From positions 122,226 through 186,225 of the forward strand of contig NZ_JAKNBL010000003.1 of the NCBI RefSeq assembly GCF_022410535.1: 64,000 nt of DNA, in the 5' to 3' direction. Both the position numbers and the translations under genes were made by a program. This stretch comes from Pelotomaculum terephthalicicum JT (lineage in GTDB: Bacteria; Bacillota; Desulfotomaculia; Desulfotomaculales; Pelotomaculaceae). Within the stretch, counting starts at the first letter, position 1. The number at the start of each line of letters is the position of its first letter. The notes beneath the pieces are model-generated. The model was not told the DNA's origin and did no database searches. It was given only the letters and a program-made list of their open reading frames with translations. This document shows positions 8,709-16,967 of the stretch, piece after piece.

Positions 8709-9719
8709 ATGTCTCTAAAAGTTGGCGTCAATGGTTTCGGGCGCATAGGCCGCGCTGTTTTCCGGGCGGCGATGAAAAGAACGGATATCGACATCGCAGC
8801 CGTTAACGACCTGACAAACGCCTGCACCATGGCGCACCTTTTACAGTACGACTCGGTGCATGGTTACCTTGACGCCGATATTTACGCGAACGAGGAAAGA
8901 GAATTCCGGGTTAACGGCAAAGAGATCAAAGCCTTTGCCATTCCGGAACCAGGCGCCATCCCCTGGAGCGATTATGGAGTGGATATAGTGGTTGAATCCA
9001 GCGGCCGGTTTACCGACCGCGAAAGCGCCTCAAAACACTTTCACGGCGGCGCTAAAAAAGTTGTGATCAGCGCCCCGGCCAAAAATGAAGATATCACCAT
9101 TGTCATGGGGGTAAACGAGGACAAGTACGATCCGGCCCGGCACCGGATCATTTCCAACGCTTCCTGCACCACAAATTGCCTCGCGCCCATCGTTAAAACC
9201 ATTCACGACGGGTACGGCATTTTGCACGGTCAAATGACTACCATCCATTCTTACACCAACGATCAACAAATTCTGGATTTGCCGCACAAAGATTTGCGCC
9301 GGGCAAGGGCCGCGGCCATGTCCATCATCCCTACCACTACCGGTGCGGCCAAGGCGGTGGCGCTGGTCATACCGGAACTAGCAGGCAAGCTGAACGGCCT
9401 TTCCATGCGTGTGCCGACTCCCAACGTTTCCACAGTAGTGCTTGCCGCTGAAATTACCCGGACGGCCACCGCGGCAGAGATTAATGAAACGCTTAAATCC
9501 GCGGCGGCAGGCAAATTAAAAGGGATTCTCGCTTACAGCGGGCTCCCTCTCGTTTCACACGATTACAACGGCAATCCGCACTCGGCTACCATTGACGCCT
9601 TGTCCACATTGGTCATTGACGGCAGCATGATCAATATAGTGGCCTGGTATGATAATGAATGGGGCTATTCCAACAGGATTATCGACCTTATCGCGCATAT
9701 CGGGGAAAAGGGCATTTAG
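8709..9719 (+). CDS. gap: Glyceraldehyde-3-phosphate dehydrogenase (phosphorylating, type I)
   Basis: Glycolytic/gluconeogenic enzyme interconverting glyceraldehyde 3-phosphate and 1,3-bisphosphoglycerate. The predicted protein has 336 residues, the normal length. The dinucleotide-binding start is VGVNGFGRIGR. The aspartate of AVNDLTN (residue 34) favours NAD over NADP. The catalytic cysteine lies in NASCTTNC (C153), and the C-terminal block WYDNEWGYSNR is complete. The ATG at 8709 is preceded by AAGGGAGGG. Unlike many Firmicutes, no pgk or tpi follows; a terminator ends the transcript directly after the gene. Confidence 0.97.
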   Translation: MSLKVGVNGFGRIGRAVFRAAMKRTDIDIAAVNDLTNACTMAHLLQYDSVHGYLDADIYANEEREFRVNGKEIKAFAIPEPGAIPWSDYGVDIVVESSGRFTDRESASKHFHGGAKKVVISAPAKNEDITIVMGVNEDKYDPARHRIISNASCTTNCLAPIVKTIHDGYGILHGQMTTIHSYTNDQQILDLPHKDLRRARAAAMSIIPTTTGAAKAVALVIPELAGKLNGLSMRVPTPNVSTVVLAAEITRTATAAEINETLKSAAAGKLKGILAYSGLPLVSHDYNGNPHSATIDALSTLVIDGSMINIVAWYDNEWGYSNRIIDLIAHIGEKGI

Positions 9720-9739
9720 TGAACGGTATAACGAGCAAT

Positions 9740-9772
9740 AAGGCTTCCGGTATGGAAGCCTTTCATTTTGCT
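9740..9772 (+). terminator. Rho-independent terminator of gap
   Basis: AAGGCTTCC (9740-9748) pairs perfectly with GGAAGCCTT (9754-9762), followed by a T-rich tail. Confidence 0.8.
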
Positions 9773-9780
9773 TTTACCTG

Positions 9781-9873
9781 TTAAATAAAGAAACAGAAGC
9801 AACCGAAAATCAGCAAGATGAAAACCAGGAATATTAAACCAATACCGCCCAAACCTTCCGCTTTAGCTTCCAT
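9781..9873 (-). CDS. YjcZ-like hydrophobic micro-protein (30 aa)
   Basis: A short frame reading MEAKAEGLGGIGLIFLVF and ending in a hydrophobic tail with two cysteines (GCFCFF). The pattern, a few polar residues, glycines and then one membrane helix, is that of YjcZ-family sporulation-associated peptides of Firmicutes. Start ATG at 9873 is preceded by GGGAGG at about 10 bases. It is convergent with gap. Function unknown; in Bacillus relatives are forespore- or coat-associated. Confidence 0.6.
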   Translation of the reverse strand: MEAKAEGLGGIGLIFLVFILLIFGCFCFFI

Positions 9874-10005
9874 ACTGCTTATAACCTCCCTATTTTTTTA
9901 TTAATATACGTCGTTCCTGATTAATCGGTGCTTGTTTCACAGATAATAAAAAAGGCCTCCCAATCCTCAAAGCCGCGTTAATTGGCTCTTTTTGACAACC
10001 TGGCT

Positions 10006-10731
10006 TCAAGTGAAATGCAGCGCGATAAGCATAATGGTGCTCACCAGGCAAACCAGCATTACTGCAATATCGGCGCCAAGCAAATTCAGCCGCCTGAGGT
10101 AAGTGCGCCGGGGATAAACCCTGAAGCCGCGGGCCTCCATGGACACCGCCAGTTGTTGAGCCTTGAGCATGGTCCCGTAAACCACGGGAAAAAACAAGCG
10201 CCGGTACAACGCCATCTTTTCCCTCCAGGGGACCTTCTTCAGTTCAACTCCCCGCAGTTGGACCGCGGTAACCACGTTGCTCAATTCATCCCGGAAAACC
10301 GGCAAAAAACGAAGCGCGATGGAAACCATGAAGGCCAGTTCATAAGGAACTTTCCACTGCACCAGGCCCAGGATAAAGTCCCTGGAGCTGAACGTCGTGA
10401 ACAGCATGGCGGCGGCGGCAACCGTCATAATGCGCAAAACGACACAAACCCCCATGCTCAAGCCCCCGGTGGTAATCAACGGCACCGGCCCCGCGGCCAG
10501 CAGCACCTCGCCCCCCGGCGAAAAGACGCACTGGATTACCAAAAGAAACAGCATCAAGGATAAAAACGGTTTTAGATAATCCCCGATAACACTAAGCTCA
10601 AAATGAAAAATCATTAACAGCGCCACAGTAACCGCAAACACCAGGAGCAGTTGTCCCGGCGTGTTATAAAGCAAGGCCAGGCCTGAGAGGCAAACAACCA
10701 TCACCATTTTGGTCCGGGGGTCAAGCTTCAT
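10006..10731 (-). CDS. ecfT: ECF transporter T component (transmembrane coupling protein)
   Basis: Integral membrane protein of 241 residues with about five to six hydrophobic helices. It connects the paired ATPases to a substrate-binding S component in energy-coupling-factor vitamin/metal importers. The start MKLDPRTKM and the cytoplasmic coupling segment with two short Ala-Arg-Gly motifs (VQLRGVELK and SMEARGFRVYPRRTYLR, the latter near residue 205) are typical of EcfT/CbiQ. It overlaps ecfA2 by 11 bases. The downstream region 9874-10005 contains a weak inverted repeat with a T-run near 9945-9990, probably its terminator. No S component is adjacent, so it is likely a shared (group II) module. 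Confidence 0.92.
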   Translation of the reverse strand: MKLDPRTKMVMVVCLSGLALLYNTPGQLLLVFAVTVALLMIFHFELSVIGDYLKPFLSLMLFLLVIQCVFSPGGEVLLAAGPVPLITTGGLSMGVCVVLRIMTVAAAAMLFTTFSSRDFILGLVQWKVPYELAFMVSIALRFLPVFRDELSNVVTAVQLRGVELKKVPWREKMALYRRLFFPVVYGTMLKAQQLAVSMEARGFRVYPRRTYLRRLNLLGADIAVMLVCLVSTIMLIALHFT

Positions 10732-11413
10732 AGGCAGCGTTTCCTTTCCGCCCGCTGTCCGACTGGATCCGGCCGTCTTTCAAGGCGACCACCCGTTCCG
10801 CCATTCTGCCGACAAAGGGTTCGTCATGGCTGACCAGGATCATGCCTCTGCCCAGCCGGGCAATTTTTTGCAAATAATCCGCCAGCAGCTTTTTCCGGTA
10901 AGCGTCCAGGCCGGCGGTGGGCTCGTCCAGGATCAGGAACAAAGGCTCGTTGGCCAGCACGGCGGCTATGGCCAGCCGTTGTTTTTCCCCCCGGCTCAAG
11001 TGCAGGGGAAAGACATTGCGATAGACCCCCAGTTCAAAATAATCCAGGTAGAACTGAATCCTTTCCTCCACCATTTCCGGCTTATAACCCCGGTTGGTCA
11101 AGCCGAAACCTATCTCTTCGGCCACCGTGCCGCAAAAAAGCTGCACGTCCGGATTTTGAAAAACGTAGCCGACGCGGCGGCCGATTTCCCCCAGCGAATA
11201 TCCCGCCAGAGGACGGCCGTCCAGGCGGATCTGTCCCCCGGACGGCTGCAAAACCCCGATCATCAGCTTGGTCAAGGTGGTCTTGCCGCCGCCGTTCGGC
11301 CCGACGATAGCCGTTATCTCATCCCGGTCAAGCGCCAGGTCGATTTCCGTCAGCACGCGCCTGCCGCGCTTGGGATAGGAAAAAGAAACCCGGGTTAGTT
11401 CCAAGAATGCCAT
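10721..11413 (-). CDS. ecfA2: ECF transporter ATPase A2 (EcfA')
   Basis: ATP-binding subunit of 230 residues. Walker A GPNGGGKTT (about 38-46), Q-loop FQNPDVQLF, signature LSRGEKQR, Walker B LFLILDEPTAGLD and switch histidine VSHDE are all present. FQNPDVQLF is characteristic of cobalt/vitamin ECF ATPases. It overlaps ecfA1 upstream and ecfT downstream, indicating tight translational coupling. It is expected to form a heterodimer with EcfA1 on the cytoplasmic face. Confidence 0.93.
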   Translation of the reverse strand: MAFLELTRVSFSYPKRGRRVLTEIDLALDRDEITAIVGPNGGGKTTLTKLMIGVLQPSGGQIRLDGRPLAGYSLGEIGRRVGYVFQNPDVQLFCGTVAEEIGFGLTNRGYKPEMVEERIQFYLDYFELGVYRNVFPLHLSRGEKQRLAIAAVLANEPLFLILDEPTAGLDAYRKKLLADYLQKIARLGRGMILVSHDEPFVGRMAERVVALKDGRIQSDSGRKGNAAYEA

Positions 11414-12123
11414 AACTTCTCTCCCATAAAATCCCGGTCGGCAAGAAGCGTTTCCGTCCGGCCATAACGAAGCAGCGCCCCTTTTTCCATCACCATCAAC
11501 CGGTCGGCAAAATCAACCGCCTCCAGGTCGTGCTCCACGGCAATGATGGTTTTCCCCGCGCCGCGGAGTCTTTCCAGAACGGCCGCCACTTTCTTCCTGC
11601 CCGCGCTGTCAAGACTGGACATTACTTCATCCAGGAGCAGCACCGGCGGGTCAAGCGCCAGCACCGCCGCCAAAGCCACCAGGTGTTTCTCGCCGCCGGA
11701 AAGCCGGTAAGGATTCGCCTCCCTTAAAGCGGCAATCCCCAGGAGATCCAGCACATGCTCTACTCGCTCGCGGATACGGCCGGGCGGCAGACAAAGATTC
11801 TCCGGGGCAAAAGCAATTTCATCTTCCACCGTCGGCGAAAAAAGCTGCGTGTCGGGGTCCTGAAAGACCATGCCCACCTCAAGCGCCAGGCCGGCCGCCC
11901 TCAATTCCCGCACGTTCTTGCCGTTGAGCAGCACTTCCCCCGCCAGCACGCCGTCCCGGTTGTGGCGGATGGCTCCGCACAGGCAAAAACACAGGGTGCT
12001 CTTGCCGCAGCCGCTCAAGCCGGCCACTACCACTATTTCTCCCCGGCCTGCCTGAAAACTGATGTTATTTAATATGAAGGGACCGCCCGGCCGGTATTGA
12101 TAAGTCAGTCCCCGCGCCACCAC
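11395..12123 (-). CDS. ecfA1: ECF transporter ATPase A1
   Basis: ATP-binding subunit of 242 residues. It has Walker A GLSGCGKST, Q-loop FQDPDTQLF, signature LSGGEKHLV, Walker B VLLLDEVMSSLD (the usual EPT is replaced by EVM) and switch histidine VEHD. Start is a GTG at 12123 followed by a second GTG; an in-frame stop a few codons upstream excludes a longer protein. It is the first gene of the ecfA1-ecfA2-ecfT operon, about 95 bp after a strong promoter at 12218-12246. A decayed fragment closely related to its Walker B region lies near 38.9 kb beside two S-component genes. Confidence 0.92.
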   Translation of the reverse strand: MVARGLTYQYRPGGPFILNNISFQAGRGEIVVVAGLSGCGKSTLCFCLCGAIRHNRDGVLAGEVLLNGKNVRELRAAGLALEVGMVFQDPDTQLFSPTVEDEIAFAPENLCLPPGRIRERVEHVLDLLGIAALREANPYRLSGGEKHLVALAAVLALDPPVLLLDEVMSSLDSAGRKKVAAVLERLRGAGKTIIAVEHDLEAVDFADRLMVMEKGALLRYGRTETLLADRDFMGEKLWHSWN

Positions 12124-12217
12124 AGCATCCGTCAGTGAATTTCACATCCCGTCCCATTTTTGCCGCCCGCTCATAAAACGCCTCCAGCAGCCTGAATCTG
12201 GCTGCATTAATGCACAT

Positions 12218-12246
12218 AATATAAATCCTCATCACATAATTGTCAA
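12218..12246 (-). promoter_or_regulatory. Promoter of the ecf operon (shared promoter family)
   Basis: On the minus strand: TTGACA (12246-12241), a 17-bp spacer (ATTATGTGATGAGGATT) and TATATT (12223-12218). Spacer and flanks closely match the promoter at 37246-37274, so this is more than a generic sigma-A site. The remainder of the 12124-12340 gap shows nothing else I can identify. Confidence 0.8.
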
Positions 12247-12444
12247 TCCATGGCCCGTATAATCACGTTGCAACGTAGTTTATTCAAGCAAGAATCGCTG
12301 CGTCGCGCATATTGTTATATTGTTTCAAAATCTAGTCAAGACCACCCCAAAATGGGGTGGCTTGCACGAGCCCTATAAGGGCTAATTACTAGCCAGCGCC
12401 TAAATGACGCTGGCTTAAACTTCGTTCAAGCCAATGTGCACTGA

Positions 12445-12899
12445 TTACTTGGCAGGACCCTTAAAAGGGTTCTCAAGTTCTTTCGTCGAAATTCTATCCA
12501 TTATTTGATCATATTTATCTTGCTCGCGTATATACTTTGCTATGGTTTTTTCATTCAGCCCTACTATACTGACATAATATCCTTCGGCCCAGAAATGCCG
12601 GTTGCCAAATTTATATTTCAGGTTTGAGTGCCTGTCGAAAATCATCATCGCACTTTTTCCCTTCAAGTACCCCATCACCTGCGACACACTATATTTCGGC
12701 GGAATACTAAGCAACAGATGGATATGGTCAGACATCATGTGCCCCTCTACTATTTCAACACCTTTCCACTTACATAAATCTTTAATTATCTCCTTTATAT
12801 CTGCCCGTAGCTCGTTGTATATTATTTTCCTTCGGTATTTAGGATGAACACTATGTGGTACTTGCACAGCCATTTAGTATGTGCTAAACTCTCTGCCAT
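12445..12899 (-). pseudogene. tnpA: IS200-family transposase TnpA, frameshifted near the N-terminus
   Basis: HUH single-strand transposase of the Y1 family. The HUH motif is DHIHLLL and the catalytic tyrosine lies in YIREQDKYD. The natural start is ATG at 12899, giving MAESLAHTKWLCKYHIVF, the family's normal N-terminus. One base is missing at about 12842-12846, and the continuation PKYRRKIIYNEL lies in another frame. An intact alternative frame starts with ATG at 12873, but its first 11 residues (MAVQVPHSVH) are a frameshift product lacking the conserved KYHIVF strand, so activity is doubtful. Confidence 0.75.
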
Positions 12900-12974
12900 A
12901 AGCAACACCTTTCTTCTGTTTTATTGATGGCTTGAACACTCATCATTTTAACAGAAGGCAGAAAGGTGTTGCTT
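12900..12974 (-). promoter_or_regulatory. Hairpin sequestering the tnpA ribosome-binding site
   Basis: AAGCAACACCTTTCT (12900-12914) pairs over 15 bp with 12960-12974, and an inner TCTGTT/AACAGA adds 6 bp. On the transcript, the strand next to the ATG contains the Shine-Dalgarno AAAGGTG, so the stem should block translation, as described for IS200. Confidence 0.65.
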
Positions 12975-13127
12975 TGCTTAAGCATTGAATCCCACCCGCA
13001 TAGCGGGCGGTTTTTTGTTCTCCTGGCTAAAATCATGCCAGGAGAACTTACTAAAGTAGAATCAACGGGGGCGGTGCAATTATTTTTAAACATATTCGTT
13101 GCGCTTACTATATCCACCGGAATTTGG

Positions 13128-13166
13128 TATAATAACTAATATAGCAATATTGCAATATTGCTATAT
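13128..13166 (+). promoter_or_regulatory. -10 box plus 28-bp perfect palindromic operator
   Basis: TATAAT (13128-13133) is preceded at 17 bp by a weak TTACTA. It is followed at once by an AT-rich perfect palindrome at 13139-13166 (core TAGCAATATTGCAATATTGC) covering the expected transcription start. The position suggests a repressor site for the following nuclease gene. Between the IS and this site (13048-13127) nothing else is seen. Confidence 0.6.
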
Positions 13167-13178
13167 AAACGAAAAGGG

Positions 13179-14072
13179 ATGTGGACCAACTTGTCCGAAA
13201 CCCGGATTAAATTAATGGACCCCAAGATAGACTTTGCCTTTAAACAGATATTTGCCGGAAATTCACAAGAGAGCAAAACTGTCTTAATAGCTCTTTTAAA
13301 CGCTATCCTGGACCGGGACGAGGATGAACAAATTACGGATATTATTTACCTCAACCCTTATACTGACAAACCCTTTGATGATGCCAAACAATCAATCATG
13401 GACATTAAAGTAAAGACCGCCGAAGGCGAACTGGTGGATATTGAAATACAAATCAGAAATACGGACAACTACCGCAAACGTTCCCTTTACTACTGGTCCG
13501 CCATGTACGCCGAACAAATTGTAGCAGGCGAGTCTTACTTTGAGATCAATCCTTGCATTGTCATCAATATCCTTGATTTCAACCTGATCCGGGAAAATGA
13601 GCACTACCACAGTGTCTTTGACATCCGGGAACGCCGGCGCGGTTTCCAACTGGTGGGCGATCTGGAGATACATTACTTGCAGCTAAACAAGTTATCCGGC
13701 CAAGCTGACGCCACCGGCCTCACCACTTTGGAAGAATGGCTCATCTTTATCAAAGACGCGGCAAACATGAAAAAGCGGGGACTGATCGAAACCATTAAAA
13801 AACGGAACGAGGTGATTGCAATGGCTGAAAAAATCCTCGCCCGGGCCAGCGCGGACGAATTTGCCAGGGCAGCTTATCAACAAAGGCGCAAATGGTATCT
13901 GGACCGTGTATCCAGCGAAGAGTATTTAATCAAACAAGGAATTGAGCAAGGAGAAAAAATAAAGGCGCTGGACATTGCCAGAAAAATGCTATCATTAGAT
14001 TTTACAGACGAACAAATTTCCCTCACGACCGGACTGAGCAAAGAAGAGATCGCGGCACTCCGCAAAGAATGA
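13179..14072 (+). CDS. Rpn-family recombination-promoting nuclease / PD-(D/E)XK transposase-like protein
   Basis: Protein of about 297 residues. The start of the conserved region, LMDPKIDFAFKQIFAG, and the catalytic-core pattern with D in SIMDIKVKT and ExQ in DIEIQIRN, fit the PD-(D/E)XK nuclease of the Rpn (YhgA-like) family, whose members promote RecA-independent recombination. The C-terminus has the family's tail (EQGEKIKALDIARKML, then a short helix-turn-helix-like LTTGLSKEEIAALRK). The start is uncertain: ATG at 13179 or a TTG ten codons later. An AT-rich palindrome overlaps its promoter, suggesting tight repression. It neighbours a decayed IS. It ends 36 bp from the convergent surface-protein operon. 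Confidence 0.8.
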   Translation: MWTNLSETRIKLMDPKIDFAFKQIFAGNSQESKTVLIALLNAILDRDEDEQITDIIYLNPYTDKPFDDAKQSIMDIKVKTAEGELVDIEIQIRNTDNYRKRSLYYWSAMYAEQIVAGESYFEINPCIVINILDFNLIRENEHYHSVFDIRERRRGFQLVGDLEIHYLQLNKLSGQADATGLTTLEEWLIFIKDAANMKKRGLIETIKKRNEVIAMAEKILARASADEFARAAYQQRRKWYLDRVSSEEYLIKQGIEQGEKIKALDIARKMLSLDFTDEQISLTTGLSKEEIAALRKE

Positions 14073-14108
14073 CAGGAGCGAAACGCCGCGGCTGTGGCGC
14101 AAAAGCTG

Positions 14109-15368
14109 TCACGTTGCTATTTCCCTTAAATACTCCTTATATCTTCTGACCAGCCCGAAAAGGAACAGAATAATAAATAAAACCGCCCCATAGATACCCG
14201 CCTTGCTTTGCTCCTGCCGCCGTAGGGGCACGGCGTCGGCCGACATCTCGAATACGCGCCAGGGCTGGTAGCCCGATTGTTCCGGCGCAGCGGCCATGGA
14301 AACGGCAACCGCCGCATCCTTTTCCGCCAGGTAACGCCGGGCGGACTCCGGCGGCCCGGGAGGAGTCCCCCGCGTCTCACCGGCGTCGTTTGACGCAATA
14401 CCCTGCCCGCCAGTATCCTGGTCCGGACCGTTCACGACGCAGGCGGCCGTCAAATTGCCGACCACAGTGGTCACGGTGATCGTAGCCGTACCCTCGCCGA
14501 CAACCGTCACCAGGCCGTTTTTATCGACCGTGGCCACACCGGTGTCGCTGGAACTCCAGCGCACGGTCTTGTCCGTGGCTTCATCCGGAGCCACGGTCGC
14601 CTTCAGCCGGACCATGCTGCCGACCTTGAGGTTAACCATGTCCCGGTCGAGGGTGACCCCGGCCGGCGGCGTGCCGCCCAGCATCACCTCGATCGCATGC
14701 ACCCATTTGACAGACTGGGGAGCAGTATGCTCATCGGCGTCGCTCTGACCAAACAGCAGCCTGAACCTGGTCGAGGTATCGTAAGTGCTAAAATCCGGGG
14801 CGGCGTCAAACCGTTGCCAGTTGTCCTTGTACGCTATGAGCGGCTCCACCCGGACCGCCCCGTATACCGCCTCGGGTGTGGACGAGGCGGTCTCGTAATC
14901 CCAGCCTGCAGGCAGATTAGGATAATAGAAACGGGGGGTGTCCAGCAGGAAAGACTTGTCTAAACACTGGTACCATCCCTTTTTGACGTCAGTTGAAAAA
15001 AAATAAAATTTCTGCGCGGAGTTTACGTCGATGCCGGCGTCTTCCAGCAAATCGGTCAGCTTGACCCCCGTGGCCGCGTCCACGCACACCGCCGGCAGGC
15101 TGTCGATGAAGGTATAGGCCTGCCTGACCTGCGGCAGCGCGTCCAGGTCGCTAAGCGTGTAGACCTTCTTCGTGTAATAGGGCCCGCCGAAATAGCCGAC
15201 CTTAATGGTCAGCGTGTCGGCCGCCACGCCTTCAACGCCGGTGCCGCAGCCGGTGCTCGCCATGACCGGCCCGGCAACCCACAACAGGCTGAGCAGCGCG
15301 GTCAGCAGCATTACGACGACGACGGCTTTCCATGGCCCAGGTCTGAATTCGGGCCCTCTCAACTTCAT
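14109..15368 (-). CDS. Exported Moco-fold-like protein with Big2 domain and C-terminal membrane helix
   Basis: Protein of 419 residues. Signal peptide is about residues 1-37. A degenerate molybdopterin-oxidoreductase-like domain spans about 50-230 (GYFGGPYYTKKVYTLSDLD, GVKLTDLLEDAGID, FYYPNLP, ending in VKWVHAIEVML). A Big2 immunoglobulin-like domain follows (about 235-315, VTLDRDMVNLKVG...VGEGTATITVTT), then a Ser/Pro-rich linker. The C-terminus has a conserved block PWRVFEMSADAVPLR next to one TM helix (YGAVLFIILFLFGL) and a basic tail. It is the last gene of the 23-14 kb operon, and its ATG overlaps the stop of the preceding SLH gene (ATGA). A close paralogue ends at 60057. The C-terminal helix should hold it in the membrane with the body outside. 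Ligand unknown. Confidence 0.75.
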   Translation of the reverse strand: MKLRGPEFRPGPWKAVVVVMLLTALLSLLWVAGPVMASTGCGTGVEGVAADTLTIKVGYFGGPYYTKKVYTLSDLDALPQVRQAYTFIDSLPAVCVDAATGVKLTDLLEDAGIDVNSAQKFYFFSTDVKKGWYQCLDKSFLLDTPRFYYPNLPAGWDYETASSTPEAVYGAVRVEPLIAYKDNWQRFDAAPDFSTYDTSTRFRLLFGQSDADEHTAPQSVKWVHAIEVMLGGTPPAGVTLDRDMVNLKVGSMVRLKATVAPDEATDKTVRWSSSDTGVATVDKNGLVTVVGEGTATITVTTVVGNLTAACVVNGPDQDTGGQGIASNDAGETRGTPPGPPESARRYLAEKDAAVAVSMAAAPEQSGYQPWRVFEMSADAVPLRRQEQSKAGIYGAVLFIILFLFGLVRRYKEYLREIAT

Positions 15369-16861
15369 TGCTTTTCACTCCAGCGCATTAAGCGCAAAAT
15401 CATGGCCGCCGTTTCCGCCCGGGTGGCAGTCACTTGCGGGGCGAAGGTGTCTTCGCTCACGCCGCTTACTATGCCGCAAGACACCGCCAGGTATATTTCA
15501 TTTCCCGCCCACGGCGATATATCCCCTTTATCCTTGAACTTGTCAATTATTTGCTCAGTTACACTATGAGACAGATCCGCCGTCGACTTCATTTTCAGCG
15601 CCCGGGAAATAATCACCGCCATTTGTTCCCGCGTGATGTTGTCATCGGGAGCAAAAATGTCGTCGCTATAGCCCATGATCAGTCCCGCCTTGACTGCCGC
15701 CGCCACGTAATCGTGATACCACGCCCCGGCGGGCACGTCCGCAAAAGAAATACCCGTATTCTGCCCGGCCTTGATCTTTAAAGCCGCGGTCAGCAGCTTG
15801 GCAAATTGGGCGCGGGTGATCTTTTCTTCCGGTTTGAATTCCGTGGCGGTCACCCCGTCAATTATTCCTTTTTCCGCTAAAGCTTTAATGTCGTCCCCGG
15901 CCCAGTGCCCTGCTATGTCGGCAAAATCCCTGGCTAGAGCAGGCGTTGCCGTTCCTGTGGCGATGTTATATTGAAAAGTTGCCGTGTCACTGTCTAATTT
16001 GCCGAAACCGATGGTTTTTGCCTTAATTATCAAATTGCCGTTGATCGGCACCGGCTTGTTCAGTTCCGGCCGGAAGCTGGGGTAGCTGATGTTAAATATA
16101 TAGCTTCCATAATCAGGTTCGCTTCCGTCAAGGGTGTAGTACACCATGACATTATCCGCGGCCTCATCCGGCTTCCGCAGGGTTACTTTCGTACCCGGGG
16201 CAACCGTGCCGGACGGGATATCGGCGGTGGGCGCCTCCCATTGCGCCGGGGGCGCCGTCAGCACTTCAATGACTCCCCCGTTGCACATTTCCTGAATCAT
16301 CACGCAATCACCGCCGGTGGGTTCATTCGGCGCCCGCTGGCCAAAACATATCCGGCCCTGGGAATCGTTCAGAGCAATGATCGTTTCCACCGGTATTTTT
16401 CCCTTCTCGCCGCGAATGGGCGGCCAATCCGCCAGATCGCCGGGATTTTCACCCTCGGGGAAATAATACCGGGGTTCTTCCAGCAACTGTTCCCTGGTGA
16501 AATCAGCGTGCACAAACCTGCCGCCGGTTGGTTTCAACCTGAGCAGAGTCGCATTGTCCTTTAAGCCGGCCACGTCTAAAATGCTTTGCAGCGACGGTCC
16601 GGTCATATCTTGAAAAACTTTCAGCGCCGGCCAGTGGTTGTACCCGGAATAAGTGTAAGTTTTCTGCGGCAGCGCCTGTAAATCAGCCATGGTAAAGGTC
16701 ACTTCTTTTTCAACCCCGTCGCCTGTTACCGTCAGCGCCGCCGGTTCAGCAACCGCGCCCGCGCCCCGCGGCACGGCCATGAACAAGAAACCGGCAGCCA
16801 GGCACAGCCCCGCCATGGCGGCCAGAAATTTACGCAGCTTGAAACCCCTGCTGTTTATCAT
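15365..16861 (-). CDS. S-layer-anchored Moco-fold-like protein (class B) with chitobiase-C-like and three SLH domains
   Basis: Protein of 498 residues. Signal peptide 1-36; Moco-fold-like domain 38-200 (LTVTGDGVEKEVTFTMADLQ, YTYSGYNHWPALKVF, PRYYFPEG, CFGQRAPNEP); chitobiase/hexosaminidase C-terminal-like beta domain about 205-300 (VMVYYTLDGSEP); three SLH motifs 312-498 (ITRAQFAKLL, ITREQMAVII, ATRAETAAMIL). SLH triplets bind pyruvylated wall polysaccharide, so the protein sits at the cell surface. The sulfite-oxidase catalytic cysteine is not apparent, which argues for binding rather than redox catalysis. The start is ATG with GAGGTGAAG upstream. Close paralogue of the proteins at 19633 and (without SLH) 34634. 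Confidence 0.82.
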   Translation of the reverse strand: MINSRGFKLRKFLAAMAGLCLAAGFLFMAVPRGAGAVAEPAALTVTGDGVEKEVTFTMADLQALPQKTYTYSGYNHWPALKVFQDMTGPSLQSILDVAGLKDNATLLRLKPTGGRFVHADFTREQLLEEPRYYFPEGENPGDLADWPPIRGEKGKIPVETIIALNDSQGRICFGQRAPNEPTGGDCVMIQEMCNGGVIEVLTAPPAQWEAPTADIPSGTVAPGTKVTLRKPDEAADNVMVYYTLDGSEPDYGSYIFNISYPSFRPELNKPVPINGNLIIKAKTIGFGKLDSDTATFQYNIATGTATPALARDFADIAGHWAGDDIKALAEKGIIDGVTATEFKPEEKITRAQFAKLLTAALKIKAGQNTGISFADVPAGAWYHDYVAAAVKAGLIMGYSDDIFAPDDNITREQMAVIISRALKMKSTADLSHSVTEQIIDKFKDKGDISPWAGNEIYLAVSCGIVSGVSEDTFAPQVTATRAETAAMILRLMRWSEKQ

Positions 16862-16967
16862 TACTCTTCACCTCGCACAAAACATTAAACGTATATCTTC
16901 AGTAAAGCGCGCCGCTCCACACGGCGTTATCGCCGCCACTCACTCCCGTACTCCGCGCCGGCGGCGC

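Larger units (their letters stand above)
12340..13047 (-). mobile_element. Degenerate IS200/IS605-type insertion sequence (tnpA only)
   Basis: A single Y1-type transposase gene is flanked by strong hairpins rather than by terminal inverted repeats, as expected for IS200. On the 3' side are CCACCCC/GGGGTGG (12342-12360), AGCCC/GGGCT and AGCCAGCG/CGCTGGCT (12391-12415). On the 5' side are the 15-bp stem 12900-12974, CCCGC/GCGGG followed by TTTTTT (12995-13014), and an 11-bp stem at 13017-13047. Exact ends are not determined. No tnpB is present. Confidence 0.65.
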
